NCBI GenBank assembly: GCA_963832245.1
Contig: CAWHTG010000004.1
Location: 1,550,001 to 1,614,000, forward strand
Direction: 5' to 3'
DNA: 64,000 nt
Origin: JABDBE01 sp963832245
GTDB lineage: Bacteria > Acidobacteriota > Terriglobia > Terriglobales > Acidobacteriaceae
Part shown: positions 1 through 8,415 of the stretch, piece by piece
Position numbering within the stretch: position 1 is the stretch's first letter
Layout: each line of letters opens with the position of its first letter
Program-made: the position numbers and the translations under genes
The notes under the pieces: model-generated
What the model was told of the DNA's origin: nothing
Database searches by the model: none
The model's input: only the letters and a program-made list of their open reading frames with translations

Positions 1-1649
1 CCAAGCCTTTGTAGAAACTCGTCGAGTGCGCGGTCAGCAGCTTCTCGGGCGCTGCGAGCAGAACGCAAATCAGCGACAATGACTGGTAACGGACGATGTC
101 TGGCCTTATCGTGCATTTGCACGAACAGTGATGGACTTAAGTTGTAGTCCGACTCGCGAATGTCCTTTAGGGTTACCACACGGCTTAGCTTCTCTTGCGT
201 TTGCCAGTCTCGGACTACGCCCGTCACCGCTGTGATGCCATCATCGGTGAGTTTGTTCTTGGGCTTCTCCTTTACGAAATGGCTTGACGCGTTTATCAGC
301 AGGAACTGACCCTTGCGACCATTCTCCTTGTGGCGATTGAGCACCACGATGATGCCCGGTGCATTTGTGTTGTAGAAAAGATTCTCTGGCAGCAGGATGA
401 CAGCCTCGATGAGGTCAGCCTCGACAAACGCCTGCCGAATTATCCTTTCTTTGTTCGAAGACTTGCTGCCTGAGCCACGCGACACGGCCCCGGTGTCCAG
501 CACCACAGCTCCACGCCCAGTGTCGTTGAGAGATGCTGCGATGTGTTGCAACCAACCCCAGTCCGCCGATGAAGATGGAGGCACACCATACGCGAAACGC
601 TTCCAGTTGTCGTTCTCATAGAAAGTCTCGCCGTAGTTGTCTTGATTCCACATCGGATTGGCGACGACGTAGTCGAACCGCTTCAGCCCTGCCCCTTCTG
701 CGGCAAAGCCCGGCTTGGTGAAAGTGTCCCCGATTGCGAAGAAGGAATCGGTGTAGTCGTGCAAGAACATATTTATCTTTGCCATCGCGAACGTCACCGC
801 GTTCGATTCCTGCCCGAACAATCTCGGAGCCTTGCTCTTGTGCTCCGGGTTCTTCTGCTCGAACAGGAGCCGAGCCTTAATCAGCAGCCCCGCCGAACCG
901 CATGTCGGGTCGTACACCGTGGTATATGGCTTGGAGTCGAGGAGATGCGCGATTAGCCATCCGACTTCTTTCGGCGTGTAGAACTCTCCCGCGCTCTGCC
1001 CCTGCCCCTCTGCGAACTTCCGCAACAGATATTCGTATGCCCGACCGAGAATGTCTGGCTCGGCGTTCTTCAATCCCAGACGATGACGGCTGATGACCTC
1101 GATGAGTGCAGCGAGACGGTCGTCGTCAAGCGTTCGCTGTCCGCTCTGCCGCTCGTTGTAGTCCTTGATGTCAAGAACACCGAGCAAGTCAGGATTTAGC
1201 TTCGCAACTTCGCGCATGGCGTCGGTCACGAACTGGCCGAGAGTTCCGTCAGCAGCGTGGTTCCGTATGGCATCCCAACGGTACTCGTGCGGGACGAAGA
1301 ACCGGACGATGGGCTTGCGATTGTTTTTGAGTGCGTCCTCGTGGTCGGCCTTGATGACTTCACGAGCGACTCCTTCGTCGCCAAATTCCTTCACCTGACC
1401 CACGAACTCATCGTCGAACACGTCCGAGAGCCGCTTGAAGAACACAAGGGGCAGGATGAAGTCTTTGAATTTCGGGGCGTCCGCTGCGCCACGGACGGCG
1501 CACGCAGCATCCCAGAGCCATGTCTCCAAAGTGGAAACGTCCATATGCTCCTCAGCGAGGGCAGGAAGGGCGATAGTCGCAACCTTCGGCTCTGCAGCTT
1601 TCTTTTGGCGGGGTTTCTTGACGGTCTTGACGGCTGTAGCCATGCCCAT
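1..1649 (-). CDS. hsdM: Type I restriction-modification DNA methyltransferase subunit HsdM (3' end missing)
   Basis: N6-adenine methyltransferase subunit of a type I restriction-modification complex, which modifies host DNA using S-adenosylmethionine. About 549 residues are in the window and the C-terminus runs off the left edge. An N-terminal helical domain (WDAACAVRGA, then KRLSDVFDDE) is followed by the SAM-binding motif DPTCGSAGLL near residue 247 and the catalytic motif ANPMW near residue 328. The family form is usually NPPF or NPPW; M at the third position is known in this family. The start is taken at 1649 because GAGGA lies about five bases upstream; ATG at 1643 is an alternative. The hsdS and hsdR partners would be expected to the left, outside the window. 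Confidence 0.9.
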   Translation of the reverse strand, partial: MGMATAVKTVKKPRQKKAAEPKVATIALPALAEEHMDVSTLETWLWDAACAVRGAADAPKFKDFILPLVFFKRLSDVFDDEFVGQVKEFGDEGVAREVIKADHEDALKNNRKPIVRFFVPHEYRWDAIRNHAADGTLGQFVTDAMREVAKLNPDLLGVLDIKDYNERQSGQRTLDDDRLAALIEVISRHRLGLKNAEPDILGRAYEYLLRKFAEGQGQSAGEFYTPKEVGWLIAHLLDSKPYTTVYDPTCGSAGLLIKARLLFEQKNPEHKSKAPRLFGQESNAVTFAMAKINMFLHDYTDSFFAIGDTFTKPGFAAEGAGLKRFDYVVANPMWNQDNYGETFYENDNWKRFAYGVPPSSSADWGWLQHIAASLNDTGRGAVVLDTGAVSRGSGSKSSNKERIIRQAFVEADLIEAVILLPENLFYNTNAPGIIVVLNRHKENGRKGQFLLINASSHFVKEKPKNKLTDDGITAVTGVVRDWQTQEKLSRVVTLKDIRESDYNLSPSLFVQMHDKARHRPLPVIVADLRSARSAREAADRALDEFLQRL

Positions 1650-1856
1650 CCATATCCTCAGTTTCAGACTGCCCATGAAGCCTACCCTTTGACTTCAATC
1701 GGGTCAATTCGAGAATGAACCCTGCGGCGGGCACGCCCCGGTCGCACGGCAGCAGCAACGTCATCGCAAAGTTTGTCACCGGAGGTCTGCCAAGTCTCCG
1801 AAAAATCAATGAATTTATGATGGCGAAGCAAAGGCGAAAGATGATAACCTTGGTTC

Positions 1857-2032
1857 GTGGATGAGGGCCGCAAGCGCGTGTTGCTAATTGCTGCCGCGAT
1901 TCTCGCTGCGCGGAAGTTGGCGCAGTATGAGGGCGGAACGAAGTTCCCGCCACGGTTAGCGCAATTGCAGATGCAGTCCGCTGGGCGGAAGAAATCATGC
2001 GGGCGATTGATTCGCGCTGGCCCGCGAAGTGA
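1857..2032 (+). pseudogene. Small helical ORF broken by a one-base frameshift
   Basis: From a GTG start the first frame reads as a helical peptide (RKRVLLIAAAILAARKLAQY). After about base 1945 the natural continuation moves to another frame, reading ATVSAIADAVRWAEEIMRAI and ending at the TGA at 2030-2032. Both halves look protein-like and the switch needs a single lost base around AAGTTCCC. The undisturbed first frame instead runs on into basic low-complexity residues. The divergent gap upstream (1650-1856) holds no other ORF that I can support and presumably carries the hsdM promoter. A sequencing error is possible. Function unknown. Confidence 0.4.
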
Positions 2033-2100
2033 AAGCGGATGTTCCGGTCCGCATAACGGCGAAGTCCTGTAGGATAGGATTTGTAAGGAGAGAGACAAAC

Positions 2101-2688
2101 GTGGAGAGACCGATAAAACTGAGCGACGGCGAAAAACTAATCCTGCTGATGCTGAGCGAGATTCACGAGCACCTGCAAATCGAAAACGGCACCAACACTG
2201 CGCTGGTCAAGGAAGCCATCTATTCGGGGAACCTCTGGGGACTGGATTGGGGAATGCCCGGTGTGTATCACGGCACAGAAACGCCTGAGGAAATCGTGAG
2301 GGAGATGGTGCATATTCTTGCCATGTGGCAGCGGCTGGAGGAATCCTTCAGCGGTCTGAACGCGAAGGACAAAGAGTGGCTCGCTAAGGAATCGGACCTT
2401 GGAAAAGACGTGAAGTTCTACGGCTTCGACGGGAACGACCACACTGAGGTTCAGTACATCAGTGCCGCACGCTTCATGATTGAGCATCTGGACCGCTTCC
2501 CGATTTTCAAGGGTCGAGACTTAAACGCCCACATGCCCATACTGCAAGCGTATCGTCGGATGCTTCCAGTCTTCGAACCTATCCTGATGGAAGTGTCTAA
2601 TCGAGATTTCAGCGCAGCACAAATCGCAAAGGTGCTCGACGCGTACAGACATCCAGACGCGCCACGACACCTTGAGCGAGGAGCATGA
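2101..2688 (+). CDS. YfbU domain-containing protein
   Basis: A protein of 195 residues resembling the YfbU family of small helical proteins of unknown biochemical role. The segment KLSDGEKLILLMLSEIHEHL at the N-terminus and the later FYGFDGNDHTEVQY, ARFMIEHLDRF and MPILQAYRRML match the order of conserved blocks in E. coli YfbU (which has YLGYVRFMV and MWEKYQRML). The GTG at 2101 is preferred because TAAGGAGAGAG stands 8 bases upstream; a longer reading from 2029 lacks such a site. The stop overlaps the next gene's ATG (ATGA), so the two genes are probably translated together. Likely cargo of the element. Confidence 0.75.
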   Translation: MERPIKLSDGEKLILLMLSEIHEHLQIENGTNTALVKEAIYSGNLWGLDWGMPGVYHGTETPEEIVREMVHILAMWQRLEESFSGLNAKDKEWLAKESDLGKDVKFYGFDGNDHTEVQYISAARFMIEHLDRFPIFKGRDLNAHMPILQAYRRMLPVFEPILMEVSNRDFSAAQIAKVLDAYRHPDAPRHLERGA

Positions 2689-3110
2689 TTCCTGAAATGA
2701 ACCTCGCAGACGAAGGCAAAGTTCAGCCAGCAGGAACTCAGTTCTTGGCTCTCGTCGATTCTCTAATCGACATGTTCCAGAAACCCGGCATCTCACACGT
2801 GGAAGTTATCTTCGTCCACTACAAACTCGACGGCAAGGGCGAGAAGATTCTTGAGAACGGGAAGCACGTGGCGTCCATCAACGCTCTGGCAATCACTGGA
2901 ATCAGTCCAGAGATTCGTGAAGAGATAAGGAAGAACAGCGAGGACCCATCTCTGATGTCTCAGATGATTCTCTACCGTGACGCAGCCAAGCCCGGTGGAC
3001 CGGGGATTCTTAAATTCCGGCCCGTAGGACCCGGCCATCTCTCTCCCGCGAAATACGAGGCGTGGGAAATCGAAGCACTCCGCAATTATGCTCAACGCAA
3101 CAAACCGTAA
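2685..3110 (+). CDS. Hypothetical protein, coupled to the YfbU gene
   Basis: A protein of 141 residues that I do not recognise. It is soluble, with a mixed charged composition, a central segment VEVIFVHYKLDGKGEKILEN and no membrane segment or cysteine cluster. Its ATG overlaps the stop of the YfbU gene in an ATGA, implying co-expression and perhaps a joint function. About 60 bases separate its stop from the end of the convergent PIN-domain gene. Confidence 0.65.
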   Translation: MIPEMNLADEGKVQPAGTQFLALVDSLIDMFQKPGISHVEVIFVHYKLDGKGEKILENGKHVASINALAITGISPEIREEIRKNSEDPSLMSQMILYRDAAKPGGPGILKFRPVGPGHLSPAKYEAWEIEALRNYAQRNKP

Positions 3111-3170
3111 CCCTGCCCGAGGCAGTCCACGCACGGGCAGCGGCATCGGTCTGTTCAATTCGGAGGTTCA

Positions 3171-4298
3171 CTATGCTGGTTCTGCACCGTCTAACATTTC
3201 GAGAAGTTGATATGTTTCGAAATCGGCAGATTGAACTTTACGATTGATGACTCGCATCGTGACTTGCCCAACACACTTCGCCTTCAAGTCTGTCTCTAAC
3301 TCTTTCGGCTCAGAGGGCGGCCCCGCCAAGTCGCTCAAGCGAAATAGATTGCCCGGTGCGTTGATTCCGGCTAGTCCGGGTTGAACAAACGATAGCCATG
3401 GTGAAGTATGCTGAGGCTTATTCCTAAAGACAATCTGAGAGGTTATTTCGGCTTGGTACGCAACTTCAGCAAACTGTACACCCTCAGCCACATCGTAAAG
3501 CTTACCTTCGCCAAAGTTAGCTCTCACAACATCGCCGGACCGAAAGTGTACCACGCTCTTATCCGTTTCAATTCCGTTCAGTAGCTTGGCGACTTGCTCG
3601 ACCGCTCTGCCGTCCAATTCCCTGACATCGAATAATTTGTGAACCTCTTCTGCGGAAAGTAGGGACGAGCGCAGTGCGTTTGCTTTGTTGAACCTTTCAA
3701 TGTCCTTGTAGACAAAAACTTCTACACCGTAACTGGCAATGTCGCCTCTTAGCTCTGCGTGCAGGTTGTCCCCATCCCAGAAGTCGGAATCCCTAGTTAC
3801 CAGAGCAACGCTGGCCTTATTGTCCTTAGCATATTGCAGGACGGTCAGCCACAATATTACATCTCGAAGTTCTTCGCCACTCTTGCTGGCTGGTCTCCTT
3901 CGATTGATTCCCCTGCGATAAACCTCCCGAATGTCTACGCGTGATTCGTCGCATTGCACTGTCTTGATGCCGTTGGCGGGTTCGTGCAGCCGTTTGCGAA
4001 ATGCTTCGGTCTCGCCACTCCTGTCAACTTCAAGGTTGAACCTCCTCTTTGGCGAGTCTTGCCGAATCAGGTATTTCAGGACATCCATTCCAGCAGTAAA
4101 CGTTTTCTCACATTTCTCTAGCAAGATGCGGTTGTATACTCCGAGCACTTCTTCTAGAACTAAGTTTGGCAGCATGATGGAGGAGCCAGTACGTTTCAGG
4201 TACGCACAAAGGCTGGAGAACCCAGTTGAAGTGAGATGCTTGTCTTCGAGCCAAACATTCGTGTCGAGGAAAATGTTCACGGCGCGGTCCAATCGCAA
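3171..4298 (-). CDS. PIN-domain protein (DUF4935-like)
   Basis: A probable metal-dependent ribonuclease of 375 residues. The N-terminal strand NIFLDTNVWLED carries the first PIN acidic residue (D12) and T/N. A middle block SGEELRDVILWLTVLQYA and the later VALVTRDSDFWDGD supply the remaining acidic residues of the PIN active site. The C-terminal half (about residues 200-375) is not recognised and may bind a partner or substrate. It is much longer than a VapC toxin (about 130 residues) and has no adjacent antitoxin, which points to the DUF4935 type found among mobile-element and defence cargo. Target unknown. Confidence 0.75.
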   Translation of the reverse strand: MRLDRAVNIFLDTNVWLEDKHLTSTGFSSLCAYLKRTGSSIMLPNLVLEEVLGVYNRILLEKCEKTFTAGMDVLKYLIRQDSPKRRFNLEVDRSGETEAFRKRLHEPANGIKTVQCDESRVDIREVYRRGINRRRPASKSGEELRDVILWLTVLQYAKDNKASVALVTRDSDFWDGDNLHAELRGDIASYGVEVFVYKDIERFNKANALRSSLLSAEEVHKLFDVRELDGRAVEQVAKLLNGIETDKSVVHFRSGDVVRANFGEGKLYDVAEGVQFAEVAYQAEITSQIVFRNKPQHTSPWLSFVQPGLAGINAPGNLFRLSDLAGPPSEPKELETDLKAKCVGQVTMRVINRKVQSADFETYQLLEMLDGAEPA

Positions 4299-4335
4299 AG
4301 CATGTTGGTAGCTCGCATTGCGCGGTGACCCCCCT

Positions 4336-4698
4336 CTAAGCTGCCTTCTTCTGCTGCGACTTCACTTTCGCCCACCTTGCCCGCTGTGCCGCCGCGATTT
4401 TCCTGCGGGCTGCCGCAGACATGGTGCGCTTCACAGGAGCCGAGCCTGCCGTTTTCGCGATTGCAACTACTGGCTGCGATTCCTTCTTAGCCCTCGCCCA
4501 TCTTGCCCTTTGGGCTTGCGCCATCTTGCGTCGTGATGCCGCTGATATTATTCGCGTCGGTTGGTTTACCTGACTGACTGTTCCCGAACCGTTCAGCGAC
4601 TCTATGACTGAGATTGCTGTGTCTAGCTTCTCTACTTGCAACTGCGCCTGCTTGCGCTCAGCACGAAGCTGTTGAAGCGCACTGGTTAGGTTTCCCAT
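4336..4698 (-). CDS. Small basic protein with a repeated ARRKxAxAQRARWAK motif
   Basis: A protein of 120 residues. An N-terminal coiled-coil-like part (LQQLRAERKQAQLQVEKLDT) is followed by two copies of a basic motif, SRRKMAQAQRARWARAKK and ARRKIAAAQRARWAKVKS, at about residues 60-78 and 98-115. Tandem AQRARW motifs of this kind occur in many small acidobacterial and proteobacterial proteins and suggest nucleic-acid binding, but no function is established that I know of. ATG at 4698 is preferred because GAGGGGGAAC precedes it; the frame is open further upstream without a better site. Confidence 0.7.
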   Translation of the reverse strand: MGNLTSALQQLRAERKQAQLQVEKLDTAISVIESLNGSGTVSQVNQPTRIISAASRRKMAQAQRARWARAKKESQPVVAIAKTAGSAPVKRTMSAAARRKIAAAQRARWAKVKSQQKKAA

Positions 4699-4808
4699 TG
4701 TTCCCCCTCGTATTTGACAGCGGTAGCCATTGTATAAGATTGGAGTGACTGAAACGCGGAAGCATCTACCCCTGATGAGAAGCAGAAACATCCTAGAAAC
4801 ACGAATAG

Positions 4809-4833
4809 ACCCGAGTCGGTGAAGGGCTCGGGT
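4809..4833. other. Stem-loop in the 4699-4976 gap
   Basis: A 7-bp perfect stem, ACCCGAG with CTCGGGT, encloses an 11-base loop. There is no adjoining T run, so this is not a convincing intrinsic terminator. The rest of the gap between 4699 and 4976 shows no supported gene. Confidence 0.35.
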
Positions 4834-4976
4834 GAGTTGGTGCTTCCACGCTCCTCAAAGCGTCATCTTAAGTTGATGTTTTCTTCGGGTTCCATTGGTA
4901 GATTCAAATCTAGCGAACACACGAACCGAGTAGCAACCTTCTACGCTAGAGCTTGTCGGCCTGCTGTCGCGCTCGC

Positions 4977-5696
4977 CTAGTCCTCATCGCCCCGCGCTGG
5001 TGGACGCATGTCCTGCGCTTGCTGTGGTGGGGCTGGCGGTGCTTTCGGTGCATCGGGCGGGGGTCCCGCCCACGGATTTTCCAATCCTGCATTCTGTTCA
5101 TCGTCGTTCGAGCGACCCAGTGTGAACGCCAGTTTTATCTTGAACTTCATGCGAGTTCTGTCGTCAAGTTGAAGAATCTTTTTGCGAAGTAAGAGGGCAA
5201 TGTCTGTCGTGGGAATTGTGACAACTTGGTTGTAATGCACGACCCAGTCTTGGGTTTGCAACTGCTCGTGCTGCTCCAAGAAGAACAAATCTATGTATCC
5301 GGGGTCGTTTGGGTCACGCGGGTCTTTGTTGGCTCTAAGGCTCTCAAACCGCTCGCCATCATCACGCACGTCATTGCTGATGGGCCGCAGGCGCGCAAGC
5401 GTTACCATATGGGCTTGCACCCTCCCGCCCCGTGGTTCAAGGTCACAGCAGTTTGAAAGGACCGCGCAGAGGCAAAACCGAGCAGGGACTTGTAGCGTGA
5501 CCCATCCGGCATCGGCGCGATGCTCGTGCGTCTTGGGGGCGATAACTGGGAGGGCGGTGTAGTCGTATTCCCGCGCAATTGCACCAAGCACGTGCATCTT
5601 GGTGTGGTCCAGCAACGGAAAAGGGATACCCGCTAGGATATCCCCTTGTCGCAGACTCAAACCGTCGAAACCTTCGCTGCCTCGCACTAAATACAA
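4977..5696 (-). CDS. Hypothetical protein of the SDH-protease operon
   Basis: A protein of 239 residues, last gene of a three-gene operon. The N-terminal half has SLRQGDILAGIPFPLL and a Cys pair in LCAVLSNCCDLEPRGG. That layout (a GDI..PFP block, then a 'VLS..CD' block) is familiar from uncharacterised proteins, but I cannot name the family. The last 40 residues are Pro/Ala-rich and acidic (GPPPDAPKAPPAPPQQAQ), probably disordered. Translation appears to begin at a TTG at 5696, three bases after the upstream stop; a GTG at 5687 is an alternative. Function unknown; context suggests it acts with the protease. Confidence 0.65.
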   Translation of the reverse strand: MYLVRGSEGFDGLSLRQGDILAGIPFPLLDHTKMHVLGAIAREYDYTALPVIAPKTHEHRADAGWVTLQVPARFCLCAVLSNCCDLEPRGGRVQAHMVTLARLRPISNDVRDDGERFESLRANKDPRDPNDPGYIDLFFLEQHEQLQTQDWVVHYNQVVTIPTTDIALLLRKKILQLDDRTRMKFKIKLAFTLGRSNDDEQNAGLENPWAGPPPDAPKAPPAPPQQAQDMRPPARGDED

Positions 5697-5699
5697 TGC

Positions 5700-5975
5700 T
5701 CAGAAATCTCCGTTGGTATCACGCCTGATTGCGGATTCCGGCACCCGCGCGTCCAGTACAGAATTGACAAGGCGAATCGCGCCCGCACTCAGCGGCTTGG
5801 AAGGCATGCCCTCCACCGGTGATATGTAAGAGGAGCTAGTACTGACCACGTAGTCAAATGTTTCCGCCCGTTCGATAGCATCAATTGTTTCCGACACTGT
5901 GAAGACAGCATCCTCCACTGGGCTCAACGGAATCTCGATACCGCCAATGACGAGTTTTTCAATCTTGGAGTTCAT
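5700..5975 (-). CDS. Hypothetical small protein between protease and partner gene
   Basis: A protein of 91 residues, soluble and acidic in the first two thirds (KIEKLVIGGIEIPLSPVEDA), with no recognised domain. Its ATG overlaps the stop of the SDH protease gene (ATGA), and its own stop is followed within three bases by the next start. A short regulator, adaptor or substrate of the protease would fit the arrangement, but nothing in the sequence proves it. Confidence 0.65.
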   Translation of the reverse strand: MNSKIEKLVIGGIEIPLSPVEDAVFTVSETIDAIERAETFDYVVSTSSSYISPVEGMPSKPLSAGAIRLVNSVLDARVPESAIRRDTNGDF

Positions 5976-7234
5976 GACTTTGCCTCAAACACTAGATTCT
6001 GGCGAACACGCGCCTCAATCTGCATCTTTAAGCCCGATAAATCTATAATGGTTCCGCAACCTTTGCAAGTTAGCGTGCAATTGGCCGGAAACGGTTGGCT
6101 GCCGGGCTCTATTTTTTGGGGTGCTCCGAAGTTGGCTTGCAGCTTGTATTGCGCCCCGCACTTGGTACATCCCACGCCTATCTGTGCATGGCCCGCGACC
6201 ATTTGTGGCGCGGGTATGCCGAGCGGCTGAGGACCGATTGGCATCGGGCCAATCGGCTGCATCACAACGCTCTCCGCAACCGGCACGGCAATCTTGTAGA
6301 ACTCGACGGCTTCTGATTCATACGCCTTGTAGGTGTTCGTGCTGGAAAGAAAGTGGTGATAGTGGACCCACAAGGACCAGATTGCTTCTTGCAGTTCCTT
6401 GTTTTCCGCCTTCGCTTTGTAGTCACCGTAATCATCAATGACCACCCTCATTTTCCTCATATCCGCAATTTTGATTGGGTAACTGTGACTAAGCCATTTC
6501 TCATGGCTGCACAGGTCAGCAGCAACCTCCGCAGCACGCTTCTTCTTTTCTTCGGGCGTCACGGGCTTCTTGGTTGAGCTGTGCTGTGTCCAATTGCAAA
6601 ACTTATGCTCGACCAAGTACTCCCGAACAATCCTTTCCGAAAGCTCGCTAGCATCAATTGCACTTTGCAACTTGCCGGGGTCGATGTTCCGCAGAATGGG
6701 TATGTAAGCCGGATTCAATACTCCCTTGTTTTCGACGACTGCCTTCTTAATCGTTTCTATCCCGGTGAGAATAGCTTGCGCCGGTTGCAATCTTCCGTCT
6801 GTCCCAACAAACTGCGGGTCAATCGGCCCAAGTGCGGAACGGTAGTCCATCAAAATCGCATCGCCCGACATCACCAGCATTGTCGCAGCGCTCATAGCAG
6901 CGTGCGGAATAATAAATGCAACGTCCTTGAACCTGTTCCTCAGTAGGGAGGCGAGTTCCACTGCAACCTCGCTAAGGCCGCCCGGAGATTCAAGCAACAC
7001 ATCGACAGACTCACCCTCCACCGAGTCCAAGACCTCGCCGAAAGGAATAATGTCTTCGTGGCTAATGTAAGCCGTGACCTTGGGAGAAGAATTCAGCGTT
7101 GTGACGTAGGTCACTAACGGTCTTTTTCTCAAGCCTTGAATGCGCCGAATCAAAGCGATGCGCTGTTCACGAAGCTGTTGCAAATTCGTGGGTTGCGCCT
7201 CAATAAGTTGTCTGAAAATGCCTCTTTGCGCCAA
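5972..7234 (-). CDS. SDH-family Clp-fold serine protease with C-terminal zinc ribbon
   Basis: A protein of 420 residues. The Clp/crotonase-like fold is marked by VDVLLESPGGLSEVAVELAS (residues about 77-96), then IIPHAAMSAATMLVMSGDAI with the likely nucleophile S115, and LGPIDPQF with D139, the usual signature of the Ser-Asp-His family related to SppA and ClpP. No signal peptide is evident, so it should act in the cytosol, unlike SppA. The C-terminus adds two Cys pairs (CTKC near residue 353, CKGC near 393) forming a probable zinc ribbon that may recognise substrate or nucleic acid. First gene of an operon of three. Which protein it cleaves is unknown. Confidence 0.82.
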   Translation of the reverse strand: MAQRGIFRQLIEAQPTNLQQLREQRIALIRRIQGLRKRPLVTYVTTLNSSPKVTAYISHEDIIPFGEVLDSVEGESVDVLLESPGGLSEVAVELASLLRNRFKDVAFIIPHAAMSAATMLVMSGDAILMDYRSALGPIDPQFVGTDGRLQPAQAILTGIETIKKAVVENKGVLNPAYIPILRNIDPGKLQSAIDASELSERIVREYLVEHKFCNWTQHSSTKKPVTPEEKKKRAAEVAADLCSHEKWLSHSYPIKIADMRKMRVVIDDYGDYKAKAENKELQEAIWSLWVHYHHFLSSTNTYKAYESEAVEFYKIAVPVAESVVMQPIGPMPIGPQPLGIPAPQMVAGHAQIGVGCTKCGAQYKLQANFGAPQKIEPGSQPFPANCTLTCKGCGTIIDLSGLKMQIEARVRQNLVFEAKS

Positions 7235-7523
7235 GGGACCCTCAAATACACACAGACCGGGAAAGGGGAAGCGAGGTTAAAAGCACCAGTACGATAGCAC
7301 AGTTTAAGGATACACCATCCCTGATGTCCACGTCCGTTACGAAAGCCGGAACCGAGACAGATACCCCGAATCGACGCCCTCCCCCCTTCACCAGAAAGCA
7401 CAATGCCTTTCGTCCGCAGGCACTCTGCGGCAGCATGCTTTGCCTGCTTCTTGCGCTATCGCAATTCTGCGCCAGCGCGCTACATCCTCATGCTCCTGAA
7501 ACATTTCATGCGCCAATCTCTCC
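7235..7523. other. Intergenic, no supported gene
   Basis: This holds the upstream side of the SDH-protease operon. The open frames on either strand lack ribosome binding sites and look like chance. No convincing terminator or repeat was seen. Confidence 0.4.
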
Positions 7524-7865
7524 CTACTTTATTTCGAGTCCGTCGAGTGCCTTCAACGCGTCGGCTGCCATCGCGTCACCGTCTGCGCTCATACGGCGTA
7601 ACTGGTCGAGTGACCTCTGCCTATCGACCGCATTTGCCGATACCGTACTAGCGACGATGAAGTGCGACCGCACGGGGCCGTAGATTCCCGCTGGGAGGTT
7701 GAATCTTGGCTGGAGCGACGTTGCGTAATTCTCAGTGCCCTTGGGGATGTAGAGATGTGTGGCGTCTTCCTCCGACGAAAAGTTCTCAGGCATCGGGATG
7801 CGTTCCACTGGAATGTCGCTGGGCAAGATTTGCATCGGTGTCGAGTTGTTATTGACTTCAGTCAT
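7524..7865 (-). CDS. Hypothetical protein
   Basis: A protein of 113 residues, soluble, with a polar N-terminus (MTEVNNNSTPMQILPSDIPV) and a charged helical C-terminus (DRQRSLDQLRRMSADGDAMA). It is preceded by TAGGAGCAATC, a good ribosome binding site. I do not recognise it. It is the leftmost gene of the series that starts with the large virion-like proteins, so a structural or accessory role in the element is possible. Confidence 0.65.
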   Translation of the reverse strand: MTEVNNNSTPMQILPSDIPVERIPMPENFSSEEDATHLYIPKGTENYATSLQPRFNLPAGIYGPVRSHFIVASTVSANAVDRQRSLDQLRRMSADGDAMAADALKALDGLEIK

Positions 7866-7910
7866 GATTGCTCCTAATCGGAAATCTGTTTCGTTGCCTA
7901 CGAGATAAAT

Positions 7911-7939
7911 GCGGGCCGGTCTGAACGGAACCGGCCCGC
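7911..7939 (-). promoter_or_regulatory. Leader hairpin upstream of the 113-residue protein gene
   Basis: A perfect 10-bp stem, GCGGGCCGGT with ACCGGCCCGC, closes a 9-base loop. It lies about 45 bases upstream of the start at 7865 and has no U tract on either strand. Similar GGCC-rich hairpins precede several other genes of this element, so it is listed as a probable RNA regulatory or processing element. Confidence 0.5.
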
Positions 7940-7995
7940 CCTATGTGCCGACTGGTTAGGAGAGACCGTTTAGGTCGCTGTCCACTCGGCGCAAC

Positions 7996-8103
7996 TTAAA
8001 ACCGTGCCAGCCAAAAAGCTATGCTGGTAGAAAATGAAGCCACAGCAGCGGCACCAACACATGAGAGCGCGCCAAACAGCAGCATTGTTTCTAAGACAAT
8101 CAT
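7996..8103 (-). CDS. 35-residue single-span membrane peptide
   Basis: MIVLETMLLFGALSC begins a peptide of 35 residues that is almost entirely one hydrophobic helix, ending WLARF. Its ATG overlaps the TGA of the preceding gene (ATGA at 8100-8103), which is the main support. A holin-like or virion-membrane role is conceivable, but unproven. Confidence 0.55.
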   Translation of the reverse strand: MIVLETMLLFGALSCVGAAAVASFSTSIAFWLARF

Positions 8104-8324
8104 TCGCAGTCGCCAGCGTGAAGGACGGGAATCGCTGCGGCCATTCCAGCATCGTGACCATCTCTTACGCTCTTGATTTTCCGTTCCTTCTGGTTTTGGT
8201 CTTGGATTAGAACATGGCTCAACTGACCTGAGTTGTCAGTTTCTTCGCCTGCTGCGTTCTTGGTGATAGTGGCCCCATCGTGGGATTTCTTTGGTGCGTT
8301 AAATGTTCTTTTTGCTTGACTCAT
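8100..8324 (-). CDS. Small hydrophilic hypothetical protein
   Basis: A protein of 74 residues, highly charged (SQAKRTFNAPKKSHDGATIT), without cysteines or membrane segment. An AGAAAGGC site lies 7 bases before the ATG, next to a GGCC..GGCC hairpin seen upstream of other element genes. Its stop overlaps the start of the 35-residue membrane peptide. Unrecognised. Confidence 0.6.
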   Translation of the reverse strand: MSQAKRTFNAPKKSHDGATITKNAAGEETDNSGQLSHVLIQDQNQKERKIKSVRDGHDAGMAAAIPVLHAGDCE

Positions 8325-8330
8325 GGTATT

Positions 8331-8350
8331 GCCTTTCTGGCCAACGGGCC
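8331..8350 (-). promoter_or_regulatory. GGCC-CGTT-GGCC leader hairpin with AGAAAGG site
   Basis: On the minus strand a short GGCC stem with loop CGTT runs directly into AGAAAGGC, the ribosome binding site of the gene starting at 8324. The same string, GGCC-spacer-GGCCAGAAAGG, recurs on the plus strand at 12381-12398 before the 30-residue ORF. Confidence 0.45.
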
Positions 8351-8415
8351 GTTATTTCGCTAACTGTGTTTCAGTTATCTGCAACGAGACTCGCAACAGG
8401 GTAATTTCCCGAGGG

